Origin: Phycisphaerales bacterium
GTDB taxonomy: Bacteria > Planctomycetota > Phycisphaerae > Phycisphaerales > UBA1924
Assembly: GCA_020849615.1 (NCBI GenBank)
Contig: JADLFW010000012.1
Coordinates: 1 to 64,000 of the forward strand
Direction: 5' to 3'
Length of the DNA: 64,000 nt
Within the stretch, counting starts at the first letter, position 1; every line of letters begins with the position of its first letter. The notes under the pieces were generated by a model. The model saw only the letters and a program-made list of their open reading frames with translations, did no database searches and was not told the origin of the DNA. This document shows positions 17,019-24,385 of the stretch, one piece after another. A program made the position numbers and the translations under genes.

Positions 17019-17786
17019 CTACTCGGGTCGCTTCCAGCCGCATTCAGGGCAGCCGGGGGTAGTCAGCCCGGCGAGGGAATAGCCGCAGGAGGGGCAGCGG
17101 TTGCGGCGGAGGCGGAGGAAGCCGCGGACGCGGCCAACCGTGAAGACCGCCAGCGAGATGAGGATGGCGTAGAAGGCGGTGTCGGCGAGAAGCCCGGGCC
17201 AGATAGGGAGGTACGGCAACGCCCGGAACGTGCTCGGATCATTGGACGCCGTCGTCGATTTCAGGGCGATCCCGCCGGAGAGCGGCAACCACGGTTGCGT
17301 TGGGGGCGGCCAACGGAACATCTGATTCGAGTCGTATGTCCACTCGCAGCCGAGCGCCGGCATCGGCCAGCCGCGGGCATCCTGGATGACGCCCGCCCAC
17401 GTTATGGAGGGGTCGGCCTCGGGGTCCGGCGCCCGGTGCGACCCGGGCCACGCCGATTCCTTCAAGAATCGACGAAGACTGTCCGCAGCGGCGTCATGAA
17501 CGACGAAGGGAACATCGTCGTCCTTGACCTGCGCCAGGACCGCGCCGGTCGGGAAGAATCCGACGCGGTTGACACCGGGCAGCTTCCATTGATGCAACTC
17601 GCAGCGGATCAACTCGCCCGTATCGCTGTAGATTTCGACGCCCGTGGTTGACAGTCGGACAAAGCGGGCCACCGCCCAAGCGACGAGCACCGTCATCATC
17701 GCGCCCGCGACGAGCGCCAAGACCGCCCGGGCGAGAGCGCGGCGGATACGCCGCCTGGCTTTGAGATGGCCTTCGCTACGAGCCAC
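17019..17786 (-). CDS. Membrane protein with C-terminal zinc ribbon, copy 2
   Basis: 255 residues. A strongly basic N-terminus is followed by a membrane helix (AVLALVAGAMMTVLVAWAVARF), a roughly 130-residue domain containing WAGVIQDARGWPMPALGCEWTYD, a second hydrophobic segment (PIWPGLLADTAFYAILISLAV) and the ribbon CPSCGYSLAGL...CPECGW. The same layout and several identical blocks in the downstream gene indicate tandem duplication. It uses a GTG start with no ribosome site; a TAGGCT -10-like box ends nine bases before it. No known function; the ribbon could bind zinc and nucleic acid or protein. Confidence 0.7.
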   Translation of the reverse strand: MARSEGHLKARRRIRRALARAVLALVAGAMMTVLVAWAVARFVRLSTTGVEIYSDTGELIRCELHQWKLPGVNRVGFFPTGAVLAQVKDDDVPFVVHDAAADSLRRFLKESAWPGSHRAPDPEADPSITWAGVIQDARGWPMPALGCEWTYDSNQMFRWPPPTQPWLPLSGGIALKSTTASNDPSTFRALPYLPIWPGLLADTAFYAILISLAVFTVGRVRGFLRLRRNRCPSCGYSLAGLTTPGCPECGWKRPE

Positions 17787-17915
17787 GGTGTGACAAGCCT
17801 AGCAGATGATTTCTGACGCACCGCCTGCGTCGAATGGAACCCGGCGACTTCGCCTCGCAAGACTCGGCTCGTCGCCGGCGTGGCGGGGCGTTCCCGGCCA
17901 TCGGCCGAAAGCCGC

Positions 17916-18890
17916 TTACGCGTGGAACTCCCACGGCACGCCCGGCGTGTAGCCGATCAGGTCGTACAGCTCCTTGCGGGTCTGCATCTGCGGCAGGAGG
18001 GCCTCGACCGAGCCATCCTTCTTGAGCTGCTCGAGCGCCCGCGTCACCGCGCCCATCGCGATGCGCAGCAGGCTGACGGGGTAGATGACGCAGGAGTATC
18101 CCATCTCGCCGAAGCGAGAGAGCGGGATCATGGGGGTCTTGCCGAACTCGGTCATGTTGGCGAGGAGATAGGGACGAAGGGATGAAGGCACGGAGGCACG
18201 AAGGGAGGAGGCGAACTTCGCGAACTCCTCTTCCGTCGCCAGGCCCTCGGGGAAGATCATGTCGGCGCCGGCCTCGATGTACAACTTGGCCCGGGCGATG
18301 GCGGCATCGAAACCCTCGACGCCGCGGGCATCGGTGCGGGCGCAGATGAGGAAGGCAGATCGCACAGGCGGGACGCCTGTGCCACTCCTCCGGCGGTCCT
18401 CTGCGTCAAGATCGTTTGCGGCCTTCACCGCCCACTGGATCTTCTCGGCCATGTGGTCGGCGGGGACGAGTTCCTTGCCATCGAGGTGGCCGCAGCGCTT
18501 GGGGAACTTCTGGTCCTCGAGGTGCAGGCCCGCTGCGCCGGCCCGGGCGTATTCGATGACTGTCCGGCGGACCATCTCGGCCTCGCCGAAGCCGGTATCG
18601 GCATCGGCGAGAATCGGCAGGGGCCGCCCGTGCTCATCCCGGGCCGCATCGGCGGCCTCTCGGATGGTGCGGGCGAAGTGCTCGAGGGTGAGCAGCCCGA
18701 CATCGGGAACACCGGCGCAGACGCTGGTGGCAGCGCCCGAGATGTAGCAGGCCTTGAAGCCGGCCCGAGCGATGGCCCGGGCGCAGAGGGCGTTGAAGGC
18801 TCCCGGGATGGCGGTGCAGCCGGCATCCATGGCGGCCCGGAGACGGGCCGCGGGGGTATGTGGCATGGAATTCGAGGGGGAAGAGGTCAT
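17916..18890 (-). CDS. prpB: PrpB-like methylisocitrate lyase (isocitrate lyase/PEP mutase family)
   Basis: 324 residues, longer than the ~295 usual for PrpB. The family core is clear: PGAFNALCARAI, YISGAATSV, the metal-binding ADADTGFGE, HLEDQKFPKRCGHLDGKELV with catalytic Cys133, ICARTDARGVEGFDAAIARA and LLANMTEFGKTP. It should cleave 2-methylisocitrate to pyruvate and succinate. The extra length comes from two in-frame inserts: residues about 162-178, encoding RRRSGTGVPPVRS from a perfect palindrome, and about 226-240 from a low-complexity repeat. Both lie between core motifs, so the enzyme may still work. No Shine-Dalgarno sequence precedes the ATG; TACCAT lies exactly six bases upstream. 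Confidence 0.85.
   Translation of the reverse strand: MTSSPSNSMPHTPAARLRAAMDAGCTAIPGAFNALCARAIARAGFKACYISGAATSVCAGVPDVGLLTLEHFARTIREAADAARDEHGRPLPILADADTGFGEAEMVRRTVIEYARAGAAGLHLEDQKFPKRCGHLDGKELVPADHMAEKIQWAVKAANDLDAEDRRRSGTGVPPVRSAFLICARTDARGVEGFDAAIARAKLYIEAGADMIFPEGLATEEEFAKFASSLRASVPSSLRPYLLANMTEFGKTPMIPLSRFGEMGYSCVIYPVSLLRIAMGAVTRALEQLKKDGSVEALLPQMQTRKELYDLIGYTPGVPWEFHA
18171..18206. repeat. Low-complexity repeat inside prpB
   Basis: A GGGACGAAGGGATGAAGGCA-type tract of degenerate AAGG(G/C)(A/C)(A/C)G units. On the coding strand it gives residues SSLRASVPSSLRP, where other family members run straight from the helix into the LLANMTEFGKTP strand. Similar AAGGACGAAGGGAG text occurs at 40-55, which suggests a dispersed repeat. 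Confidence 0.55.
18362..18382. repeat. Perfect palindromic repeat inside prpB
   Basis: GCACAGGCG, loop GGA, CGCCTGTGC: a 9-bp perfect stem within the prpB coding frame, encoding GTGVPPV on the minus strand. It interrupts a conserved region immediately before the ICARTDAR strand. Confidence 0.8.
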
Positions 18891-18896
18891 GCGGGG

Positions 18897-18944
18897 ATGG
18901 TAGGGGAAGCCGGGCGGGCCGGGTTCACGGCGGCCCGGTACGCT
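18897..18944. promoter_or_regulatory. Divergent -10 boxes between prpB and the M28 peptidase gene
   Basis: Leftward TACCAT (18902-18897) and rightward TACGCT (18939-18944) each end exactly six bases before their ATG (18890 and 18951). With the usual seven-base spacing, transcription would begin at the start codon itself on both sides. No clear -35 sequences and no Shine-Dalgarno sequences are visible. Confidence 0.45.
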
Positions 18945-18950
18945 AGCGGC

Positions 18951-20390
18951 ATGATGAGCCGGGCCACCACGCAACTGTGCATCGCGATCCTCACCGCAAC
19001 CACCGGGCTGGCGCCGGGCCAGGCGACGCCACCCGCGGCGCCCCCAGCAACGCCACCGGCGACACCGCCCGCGCCGGCTCCGCAGCCCGCGCCCCCACCA
19101 CCGGCGGCCGTCGCGCCGGCCGGGCCGCCCCAGCTTCCAGCGCAGGTGATGGCGGAGATCTCGGCGGCCCGGGTGAAGGCGAGCGTGGAGAAGCTGGTGT
19201 CGTTCGGGACGCGGCACACGCTGTCGGATGCGGCATCGGAGACGCGGGGGATCGGGGCGGCCCGGCGGTGGATCAAGGGGGAGTTCAAGTCGTACGGGCC
19301 GAAGCTGATCGTGTTCTTCGATGAGTTCGATGCGCCGGTGTCGGCCCGGATGCCCAAGGGCGGGCAGGTGGTGAACGTGGTGGCGCTGCTGCCGGGGACG
19401 ATGAAGGAGACGAAGCGCGCGTACTACGTCGTGGGGCACTACGACAGCCGCAACGGGGATGGGATGGATGTGGCCGGCGATGCCCCCGGAGCGAACGACG
19501 ATGCCTCGGGGACGGCGGTGGTGATGGAGATCGCGCGGGTGCTGGCGGAGCGGCCGCTGGAGTCAACGGTGGTATTCCTATGCACCGCGGGCGAGGAGCA
19601 GGGGCTGATCGGGGCCAAGTTCCACGCCGACCGGGCCGCGGCGGAGAAGGGGCTCGACATCCGCGGGGTGCTGAACAACGACATCGTGGGCGACCCCAGC
19701 TCTCCGGCGGGGCCGATCCGCGACCGGATCCGGATCTACTCGGAGGGTGTGCCGCGGAACCCATCGGCGGAGAAGCTGGCGCAGATCCGGGCGATTTCGG
19801 CGGAGAGCGATTCGCCCAGCCGGCAACTGGCGAGGTTCATCTCCGAGACGGCCGAGCAGGAGAAGACGGCGATCAAGCCGATGCTGGTGTTCCGCCCGGA
19901 CCGGTTCCTGCGGGGCGGGGACCACTCGGCGTTCAACGAGGCGGGGTTCCCGGCGGTGCGGTTCACGGTGATGCACGAGTGGTACGACCGGCAGCACCAG
20001 AACGTGGTCGAGAAGGATGGGAGGCCGTACGGGGATGTGCCGGAGTTCGTGGATGCCGACTACGTGGGGAACGTGGCCCGGCTGAACGCGGCGGTGCTGG
20101 TGCGGCTGGCCAATGCGCCGTCGCCGCCCCCCGGCGCACGGGTGTTGACCAGGGCGCTGCAGAACGACACCACGGTGAAGTGGGATGCTTCGCCGGAGCC
20201 GGATGTCGCGGGGTACGAGATCGTCTGGCGCGAGACGACTTCGGCGCTGTGGGAGCACGCGATGGATGCCGGGAACGTCACCCAGAAGACAATCCCGGTG
20301 AGCAAGGACAACGCGTTCATCGGCGTGCGGGCCTACGACAAGGATGGGTATCGCAGCCCGGTGAGCTTCTGCGCGGCGGGGCAGGACTGA
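18951..20390 (+). CDS. Secreted M28-family metallopeptidase
   Basis: 479 residues. After a signal-like N-terminus comes a long Pro/Ala linker (about residues 28-65). The peptidase core has all zinc ligands in order: GHYDSRNGDG (His), GANDDASGTA (bridging Asp), AGEEQGLIGAKFHA (catalytic Glu and Glu ligand), NNDIVGD (Asp) and VMHEWYDRQHQN (His). The C-terminal ~90 residues (TTVKWDASPEPDVAGYEIVWRE) resemble a fibronectin type III domain. It probably acts as an exported aminopeptidase. No ribosome site precedes the ATG; see the divergent -10 box. It ends 14 bases from the convergent phosphatase gene. Confidence 0.9.
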   Translation: MMSRATTQLCIAILTATTGLAPGQATPPAAPPATPPATPPAPAPQPAPPPPAAVAPAGPPQLPAQVMAEISAARVKASVEKLVSFGTRHTLSDAASETRGIGAARRWIKGEFKSYGPKLIVFFDEFDAPVSARMPKGGQVVNVVALLPGTMKETKRAYYVVGHYDSRNGDGMDVAGDAPGANDDASGTAVVMEIARVLAERPLESTVVFLCTAGEEQGLIGAKFHADRAAAEKGLDIRGVLNNDIVGDPSSPAGPIRDRIRIYSEGVPRNPSAEKLAQIRAISAESDSPSRQLARFISETAEQEKTAIKPMLVFRPDRFLRGGDHSAFNEAGFPAVRFTVMHEWYDRQHQNVVEKDGRPYGDVPEFVDADYVGNVARLNAAVLVRLANAPSPPPGARVLTRALQNDTTVKWDASPEPDVAGYEIVWRETTSALWEHAMDAGNVTQKTIPVSKDNAFIGVRAYDKDGYRSPVSFCAAGQD

Positions 20391-20404
20391 GGCGAAGAAT
20401 CGCC

Positions 20405-22045
20405 TCAATCGCCGATGTAATCGACGACGGCGATGGTGGCATCATCGCTGAGCGTGAGGGTGCCGCTGAAGGCGGCGAGGGCCGCGAAGACGGCGCGGGT
20501 CTGCTCGCCCGCGCCCGAGGCGCTCGACATGGAGGCCATGAGGCGTTCCTTGCCGAAGAGCTCACCGCCCGCGCCGCGTTGCTCGATGACGCCGTCGCTG
20601 TAGATCACGACGCGGTCGCCGGCCGCGAGGGACTGGCTGCAGGGGGTGTAGCTCTGCATGGCGTCGATGCCGAGGGGGATCCCCTCGCCCGAGACCAGGG
20701 GGACCGGCGCGGCCCGGCCGCGGGAGATCATGACGTGCCCGTGGCCCGCGTCGACGCAGACCAGTTGGCCGCCGGGCCCGAACACGCCGACCCACAGCGA
20801 GACGAACCAGCCGCCGCCGACCCGCTCGCAGAGGTAGCGGTTGACACCGCAGACCGCGGCCGCCGGATCGGAAGTGCGGCGGAGCTCGGCGTGGAGGTGG
20901 GACTGGGTCATGGCCATGAGCAGGGCCGAGCCGACGCCGTGGCCCGCCACATCGCCGAGGCAGACGGCGATGCGTCCCTCGGTCAGGGCGATGACATCGA
21001 AGAGATCGCCGGCGACGAACAGGCCCGGACGGACCTCGACGCCGTAGCGGATGACGCCGAGGTCGGCCTCCTTGGGCGGCATCATGGTGCTCTGGACCTC
21101 GCGGGCGGCGGCGAGCTCGGCGGCGAGCTTCACCTGGCGGCGCTCGAGCTCGGTGCGCTTGAGGTTGGCGAGGGCGAGCCCGTAGGCCCGGGCCACGGCC
21201 TCGCAGAAGCCGGCGGCGTCGGCGCGGACGGTGGATTCGCTGCCGCGGGCGTCGAGGTAGATGAAGCCGACGACGTCTTCGCCGATGGGGACCGGCGCGC
21301 AGAGGGCCGAGTGGATATCCAGCTCGGCGATGCTGAAGCTCGCGATGCCCTCGGCGTTCTGCATGAGGACGGCGGTCTCGCCGCGGCAGGCGGCCTGGAT
21401 GAGCGAGCGGCTGAGCTTCAACTCGCCGACCTCGCCGGGATCGCGGCGCAGCTGCACGACGAGCGTCACATCGGTTTCCGCCGGGGCATCGCGGCGGTCG
21501 CCGCCGCGGCGGAGGATCGCGCCGCGGGCGTAGCCGCTGCCCTGCAGGGCCGAGTCCAGGGCCAGCCGGGCGAGCTGGTCCTCATCCGCGGTTGAGTTCA
21601 GGCGGGTGACGCAATCGGAGAGGAGCTTGAGGCGCTTATCGGAAACCGAATGGGCGCCGGTCGCCCGTTCGATGCGCTGCGCGACCGAGGGATCATCGCT
21701 GATGGTGGTGATGGTGGTGGCGCCGGGGGCGCGGGCCCCCGAGACGCGGAAGGTCCACGGCCCGACGCGCATGAGGTCGCCGGCGGAGAGCTCGGCGGGG
21801 GTGTCGCGGGGGACACGCAAGCCGTTAACGTAGCTGCCGTGGGTGCTGCCGAGGTCGATGATGAACCACGATTCCCCTTTGCGGACGAGGGCGGCGTGCC
21901 GGCGGGAGACGCGCTCGTTCACGAGGCAGATATCGCACTCGGCGGCCCGGCCCAGCACGATGGGGCCTTGGCCCTGCAGCGGCCTGGTGACGGGCTGCGG
22001 CCCGGCGATCGACTGGAGGGTGATGTCGGGGGCTGGGTCGGTCAT
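20405..22045 (-). CDS. FHA-GAF-PP2C (SpoIIE/RsbU-type) phosphatase
   Basis: 546 residues. An N-terminal FHA domain (about residues 28-100, VLGRAAECDICL, VSRRHAALV, STHGSYVNG) would bind phosphothreonine. A GAF-like domain follows (about 140-305), then a short helical linker (LAAELAAAREVQSTMMPP) and a C-terminal SpoIIE-type PP2C domain with VAGDLFDV, CLGDVAGHGVGSALLMA, VDAGHGHVMI and YSDGVIEQ, giving the metal-binding Asp/Gly residues. Such enzymes usually dephosphorylate anti-sigma antagonists in partner-switching pathways; no anti-sigma partner is in the window. The start MTDPAPDITLQ is chosen because the FHA domain begins shortly after it. Upstream sequence has no clear ribosome site. Confidence 0.9.
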   Translation of the reverse strand: MTDPAPDITLQSIAGPQPVTRPLQGQGPIVLGRAAECDICLVNERVSRRHAALVRKGESWFIIDLGSTHGSYVNGLRVPRDTPAELSAGDLMRVGPWTFRVSGARAPGATTITTISDDPSVAQRIERATGAHSVSDKRLKLLSDCVTRLNSTADEDQLARLALDSALQGSGYARGAILRRGGDRRDAPAETDVTLVVQLRRDPGEVGELKLSRSLIQAACRGETAVLMQNAEGIASFSIAELDIHSALCAPVPIGEDVVGFIYLDARGSESTVRADAAGFCEAVARAYGLALANLKRTELERRQVKLAAELAAAREVQSTMMPPKEADLGVIRYGVEVRPGLFVAGDLFDVIALTEGRIAVCLGDVAGHGVGSALLMAMTQSHLHAELRRTSDPAAAVCGVNRYLCERVGGGWFVSLWVGVFGPGGQLVCVDAGHGHVMISRGRAAPVPLVSGEGIPLGIDAMQSYTPCSQSLAAGDRVVIYSDGVIEQRGAGGELFGKERLMASMSSASGAGEQTRAVFAALAAFSGTLTLSDDATIAVVDYIGD

Positions 22046-22137
22046 GAGGGGTACGCACGGGCGGAGGCGGGAGGCGCGGACGGGAAAGGGTACAACCAAC
22101 GCGCGGGCCGCGGCGGGGTTGGAGGAACTTGGCAGGC

Positions 22138-22167
22138 TTGGCCCGCGCTGAGGGGGTCCGCTATGCT
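22138..22167 (+). promoter_or_regulatory. Promoter of tRNA-Leu
   Basis: TTGGCC, 18-base spacer, TATGCT. The predicted start near 22174 lies 16 bases before the mature tRNA. Confidence 0.5.
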
Positions 22168-22189
22168 TGGCCCGACTTGAAGGACATGG

Positions 22190-22276
22190 GCCGGAGTGGC
22201 GGAACTGGCAGACGCGACGGACTCAAAATCCGTTGTCCCTGATAAGGACGTGTGGGTTCGATTCCCTCCTCCGGCA
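22190..22276 (+). tRNA. tRNA-Leu (anticodon CAA)
   Basis: An 87-nt type II tRNA. The acceptor GCCGGAG pairs with CTCCGGC, followed by discriminator A. The anticodon stem ACGGA/TCCGT encloses loop CTCAAAA, giving anticodon CAA. It has the long variable arm of tRNA-Leu (GTCCC...AGGAC) and TTCGATT in the T loop; one T-stem pair is a U-U mismatch. CCA is not encoded. A terminator follows. Confidence 0.93.
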
Positions 22277-22305
22277 TTTGGTGCGAGATGGTGATGGGTG
22301 ACGCA

Positions 22306-22332
22306 GCCGGGCGTGCGGCCCGGCGGTGTTTT
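22306..22332 (+). terminator. Terminator of tRNA-Leu
   Basis: GCCGGGC, loop GTGCG, GCCCGGC, then GGTGTTTT. Confidence 0.75.
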
Positions 22333-22477
22333 GCGCAGGATGGCCGGAGTTGACGCCGACCAGGACGCCGGCGGATCAGGCGGGCCGGGGACGAGCGCCG
22401 GGAGGGGTGTGGCCTGCTGAGGCGCTGGTCTGTTATCCCGCGGTGGTAAGTTCGCAGCAGCACAGGTCGCCCGCGGC

Positions 22478-22511
22478 AAAAAGAAGCCCGCCCCGGCGGA
22501 CCGGGGCGGGC
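22478..22511 (-). terminator. Rho-independent terminator of the PEP-CTERM gene
   Basis: An 11-bp perfect stem (GCCCGCCCCGG with CCGGGGCGGGC, loop CGGA). Read leftward it is followed by TTCTTTTT. It lies 56 bases after the stop codon of the leftward gene. Confidence 0.9.
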
Positions 22512-22567
22512 TCGAGAGTCAAACAGTTCCTCGGACGAACCCGAGGATGTTGGACGTCACGCCGGGA

Positions 22568-23176
22568 TTAGCGGCGGCGACGGCCAGCGGCCAGGGCGGC
22601 CAGGCCGACGGCGGCGAGGCTGGCGGGAGCGGGAACCTTGCTGTGGGCGAACTCGCCGACGGCGAAGTCCACGTCCGAAGAGACGCTCACGGAGACGACG
22701 TCAGCGCCGCCCGTGCCGTAGAAGCCCCAGCCCGTGGCGCCCGAGGAGCCATCGGGGAACTGCTGGGAAGCGGTCGAGGTGCTGCCGTCAGAGCCCGTCG
22801 CGGTCATCTGGAACACGCCGAAGGGGTTCGGCTCGCCGTAGAACTGGAAGGCCTTGGTGCCGGCGCTGGGGGTCATGGTGACCGAGGTGGCGCCGTTGGT
22901 GTAGTAGCAGTTACCAGCGTAGCCGTGGCTCCAGGTGGCCCAGCCGAAGCCGATCTGGCGGGTGCTGACGGCCGAGCTGAAGCCGAGGCTGTCGCCGCCG
23001 GCGAGGGCCACGGAGGTCACGTCGGCGAAGATACCGCCATCGAAGGGGGCGGCGGTGACGGCGATGCCGTTCACGGTGGCCGGGGGCGCGCCGGTGCCGT
23101 AGGTCTCAACGCCGATACCGGCGGTGGCGATCGCGGCGAAACCAGCAACAGCGGTCAGGGCGAGAATAGCCTTCAT
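22568..23176 (-). CDS. Secreted protein with PEP-CTERM-type C-terminus
   Basis: 202 residues. The signal peptide MKAILALTAVAGFAAIATA ends at a good AxA-type cleavage site. The mature part is Gly/Ser/Thr-rich and probably beta-structured (GFGWATWSHGYAGNCYYTNGA, GVFQMTATGSDGSTST), with only two Cys/Tyr-rich patches and no enzyme motif. The C-terminus VPAPASLAAVGLAALAAGRRRR is a proline motif, a helix and an Arg cluster, which is the sorting tag recognised by the exosortase system. It is probably an abundant surface or matrix protein. GAGGAG precedes the ATG; a good promoter and terminator make it a single-gene unit. Confidence 0.88.
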   Translation of the reverse strand: MKAILALTAVAGFAAIATAGIGVETYGTGAPPATVNGIAVTAAPFDGGIFADVTSVALAGGDSLGFSSAVSTRQIGFGWATWSHGYAGNCYYTNGATSVTMTPSAGTKAFQFYGEPNPFGVFQMTATGSDGSTSTASQQFPDGSSGATGWGFYGTGGADVVSVSVSSDVDFAVGEFAHSKVPAPASLAAVGLAALAAGRRRR

Positions 23177-23303
23177 CTTGTCTCCTCTTTCTTCTGAAAG
23201 GAACCAAACATCCATCTGCCTGCCAAGCGGAAACACCGGAAACACCCCGGCAATCCACTCCTCTCTTCAGGGGGGACTCTCCTCCTGCAGGCGTCAGGCG
23301 GGC

Positions 23304-23332
23304 ACATTAGCACGTGTTTTTTCCCTATGCAA
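23304..23332 (-). promoter_or_regulatory. Promoter of the PEP-CTERM gene
   Basis: Leftward TTGCAT (23332-23327), 17-base spacer with an A-run, TAATGT (23309-23304). The predicted start near 23297 gives a ~120-nt leader. The surrounding gap 23177-23685 is visibly richer in A+T than the rest of the window and holds no convincing gene. Confidence 0.65.
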
Positions 23333-23685
23333 GGTTTTTCCGCGGAAGCGGATCAAAAACACCACTATCAACGGGTCATTCGGTGGTCAAAGTCCTCCAA
23401 GTTGACGCGCAACGAGCCAAAATCGGATAAACGAGTGCTTTATTGGACGCCCGGAGTCCCGTGGGCAGGTGTTAACAACGGAGATACTCCCGCCTGACGG
23501 GGTGCAACCGGGAGCTTGAACGGATCCGGATAGCCAGGGCCAGCCCGGATCCCCCAGTGGCGGCCCATCGTGCCGGCGGCCGCCGCGCTGAGTCGGCCGG
23601 ACCAACGCAGCCTTACGGAGCGCCGGGCGTATCATCCGTCGTAGACCTTACACCCAACACCGTTTTCAGAAGGACGCGAGCACCG

Positions 23686-24030
23686 ATGTCTGACAACCCC
23701 GCTCCCCAGGCCGACAGCCGCCAGATCGCCCTCCGCATTGACGAGTCGCGCATGGCTACGACCTATGCCAATACGATTCGCACTTCGACGACGCAGGATG
23801 AGGTGGTGCTGGATTTCGGCATGAACCTGCCCGTTCCGGGCCCGGACAACCAGCCGACGCTCCTGTTCACGGTCGGCAGCCGGGTGGTCATGAACTGGGC
23901 TGGCGCGAAGCGGCTGGCGATCAGCCTCGGGCAGGTCATCCGCCAGTTCGAGGACCGCAACGGCCAGATCAACATCGGCGCGCAGCCGGGCCCGGCCGGC
24001 GGCGGCACGCCCCCCCGCCTGGCCCAGTAG
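23686..24030 (+). CDS. DUF3467-family protein
   Basis: 114 residues. The conserved block ATTYANTIRTSTTQDEVVLDFG, followed by SRVVMNWAGAKRLAISLGQVI, matches the DUF3467 pattern, a small soluble family of unknown function found widely in bacteria. The C-terminal tail is Gly/Pro-rich and probably disordered. AAGGA upstream supports ATG 23686 (MSDNPAPQADSR); the open frame reaches further up but without a site. It is divergent from the PEP-CTERM gene and followed by a terminator, so it is probably transcribed alone. Confidence 0.85.
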   Translation: MSDNPAPQADSRQIALRIDESRMATTYANTIRTSTTQDEVVLDFGMNLPVPGPDNQPTLLFTVGSRVVMNWAGAKRLAISLGQVIRQFEDRNGQINIGAQPGPAGGGTPPRLAQ

Positions 24031-24051
24031 CCCCGCGGCACATGGACTCGA

Positions 24052-24100
24052 CGGCCCCGCGAGGCCCCGGAACCGGTGGCCGGCGGGGCCGTTTCATTTT
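24052..24100 (+). terminator. Terminator of the DUF3467 gene
   Basis: CGGCCCCGC (24052-24060) pairs with GCGGGGCCG (24083-24091); the 22-base loop contains an inner CCGG/CCGG pairing. GTTTCATTTTT follows. Confidence 0.8.
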
Positions 24101-24350
24101 TGATTTCGCGGCTCTCGGTCAGCTGGTGCGGGGCGCAGGAAAAAGGCCGGTCGGTCGAGCCATGACCGATCGGCCCCGAGGAGAAGAGAGAGTCGGAAGC
24201 TTCCGATTCTGCATGCCCGCCGTCCCTGGCGTGCCCGTCTGCCAAGCCGTCCTCATCCGTGAGTCGGGCCCGGCGAACAGGAGGACAAGACGCGGGGCCC
24301 GGCTCTCTTTCCGGGCATTTTCCCTGGTTTGTCCCCGGCCCGGTCGCTGG

Positions 24351-24384
24351 TTGACATTTTTATGCATGATGTGAATAATCATGC
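24351..24384 (+). promoter_or_regulatory. argR promoter overlapped by an ARG-box-like operator
   Basis: Perfect -35 TTGACA (24351-24356), 17-base spacer, -10 AATAAT (24374-24379). A 21-bp inverted repeat with arms GCATGAT (24364-24370) and ATCATGC (24378-24384) around GTGAATA covers the spacer and -10. It resembles ARG boxes (TGAAT-type half sites), so ArgR probably represses its own gene. The predicted transcription start coincides with the A of ATG 24386. Confidence 0.75.
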
Positions 24385-24385
24385 C

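Noticed and set aside
18453..18950. 166-codon N-terminal extension of the M28 peptidase
   Set aside because: It overlaps prpB on the other strand and precedes a normal signal peptide that starts at 18951.
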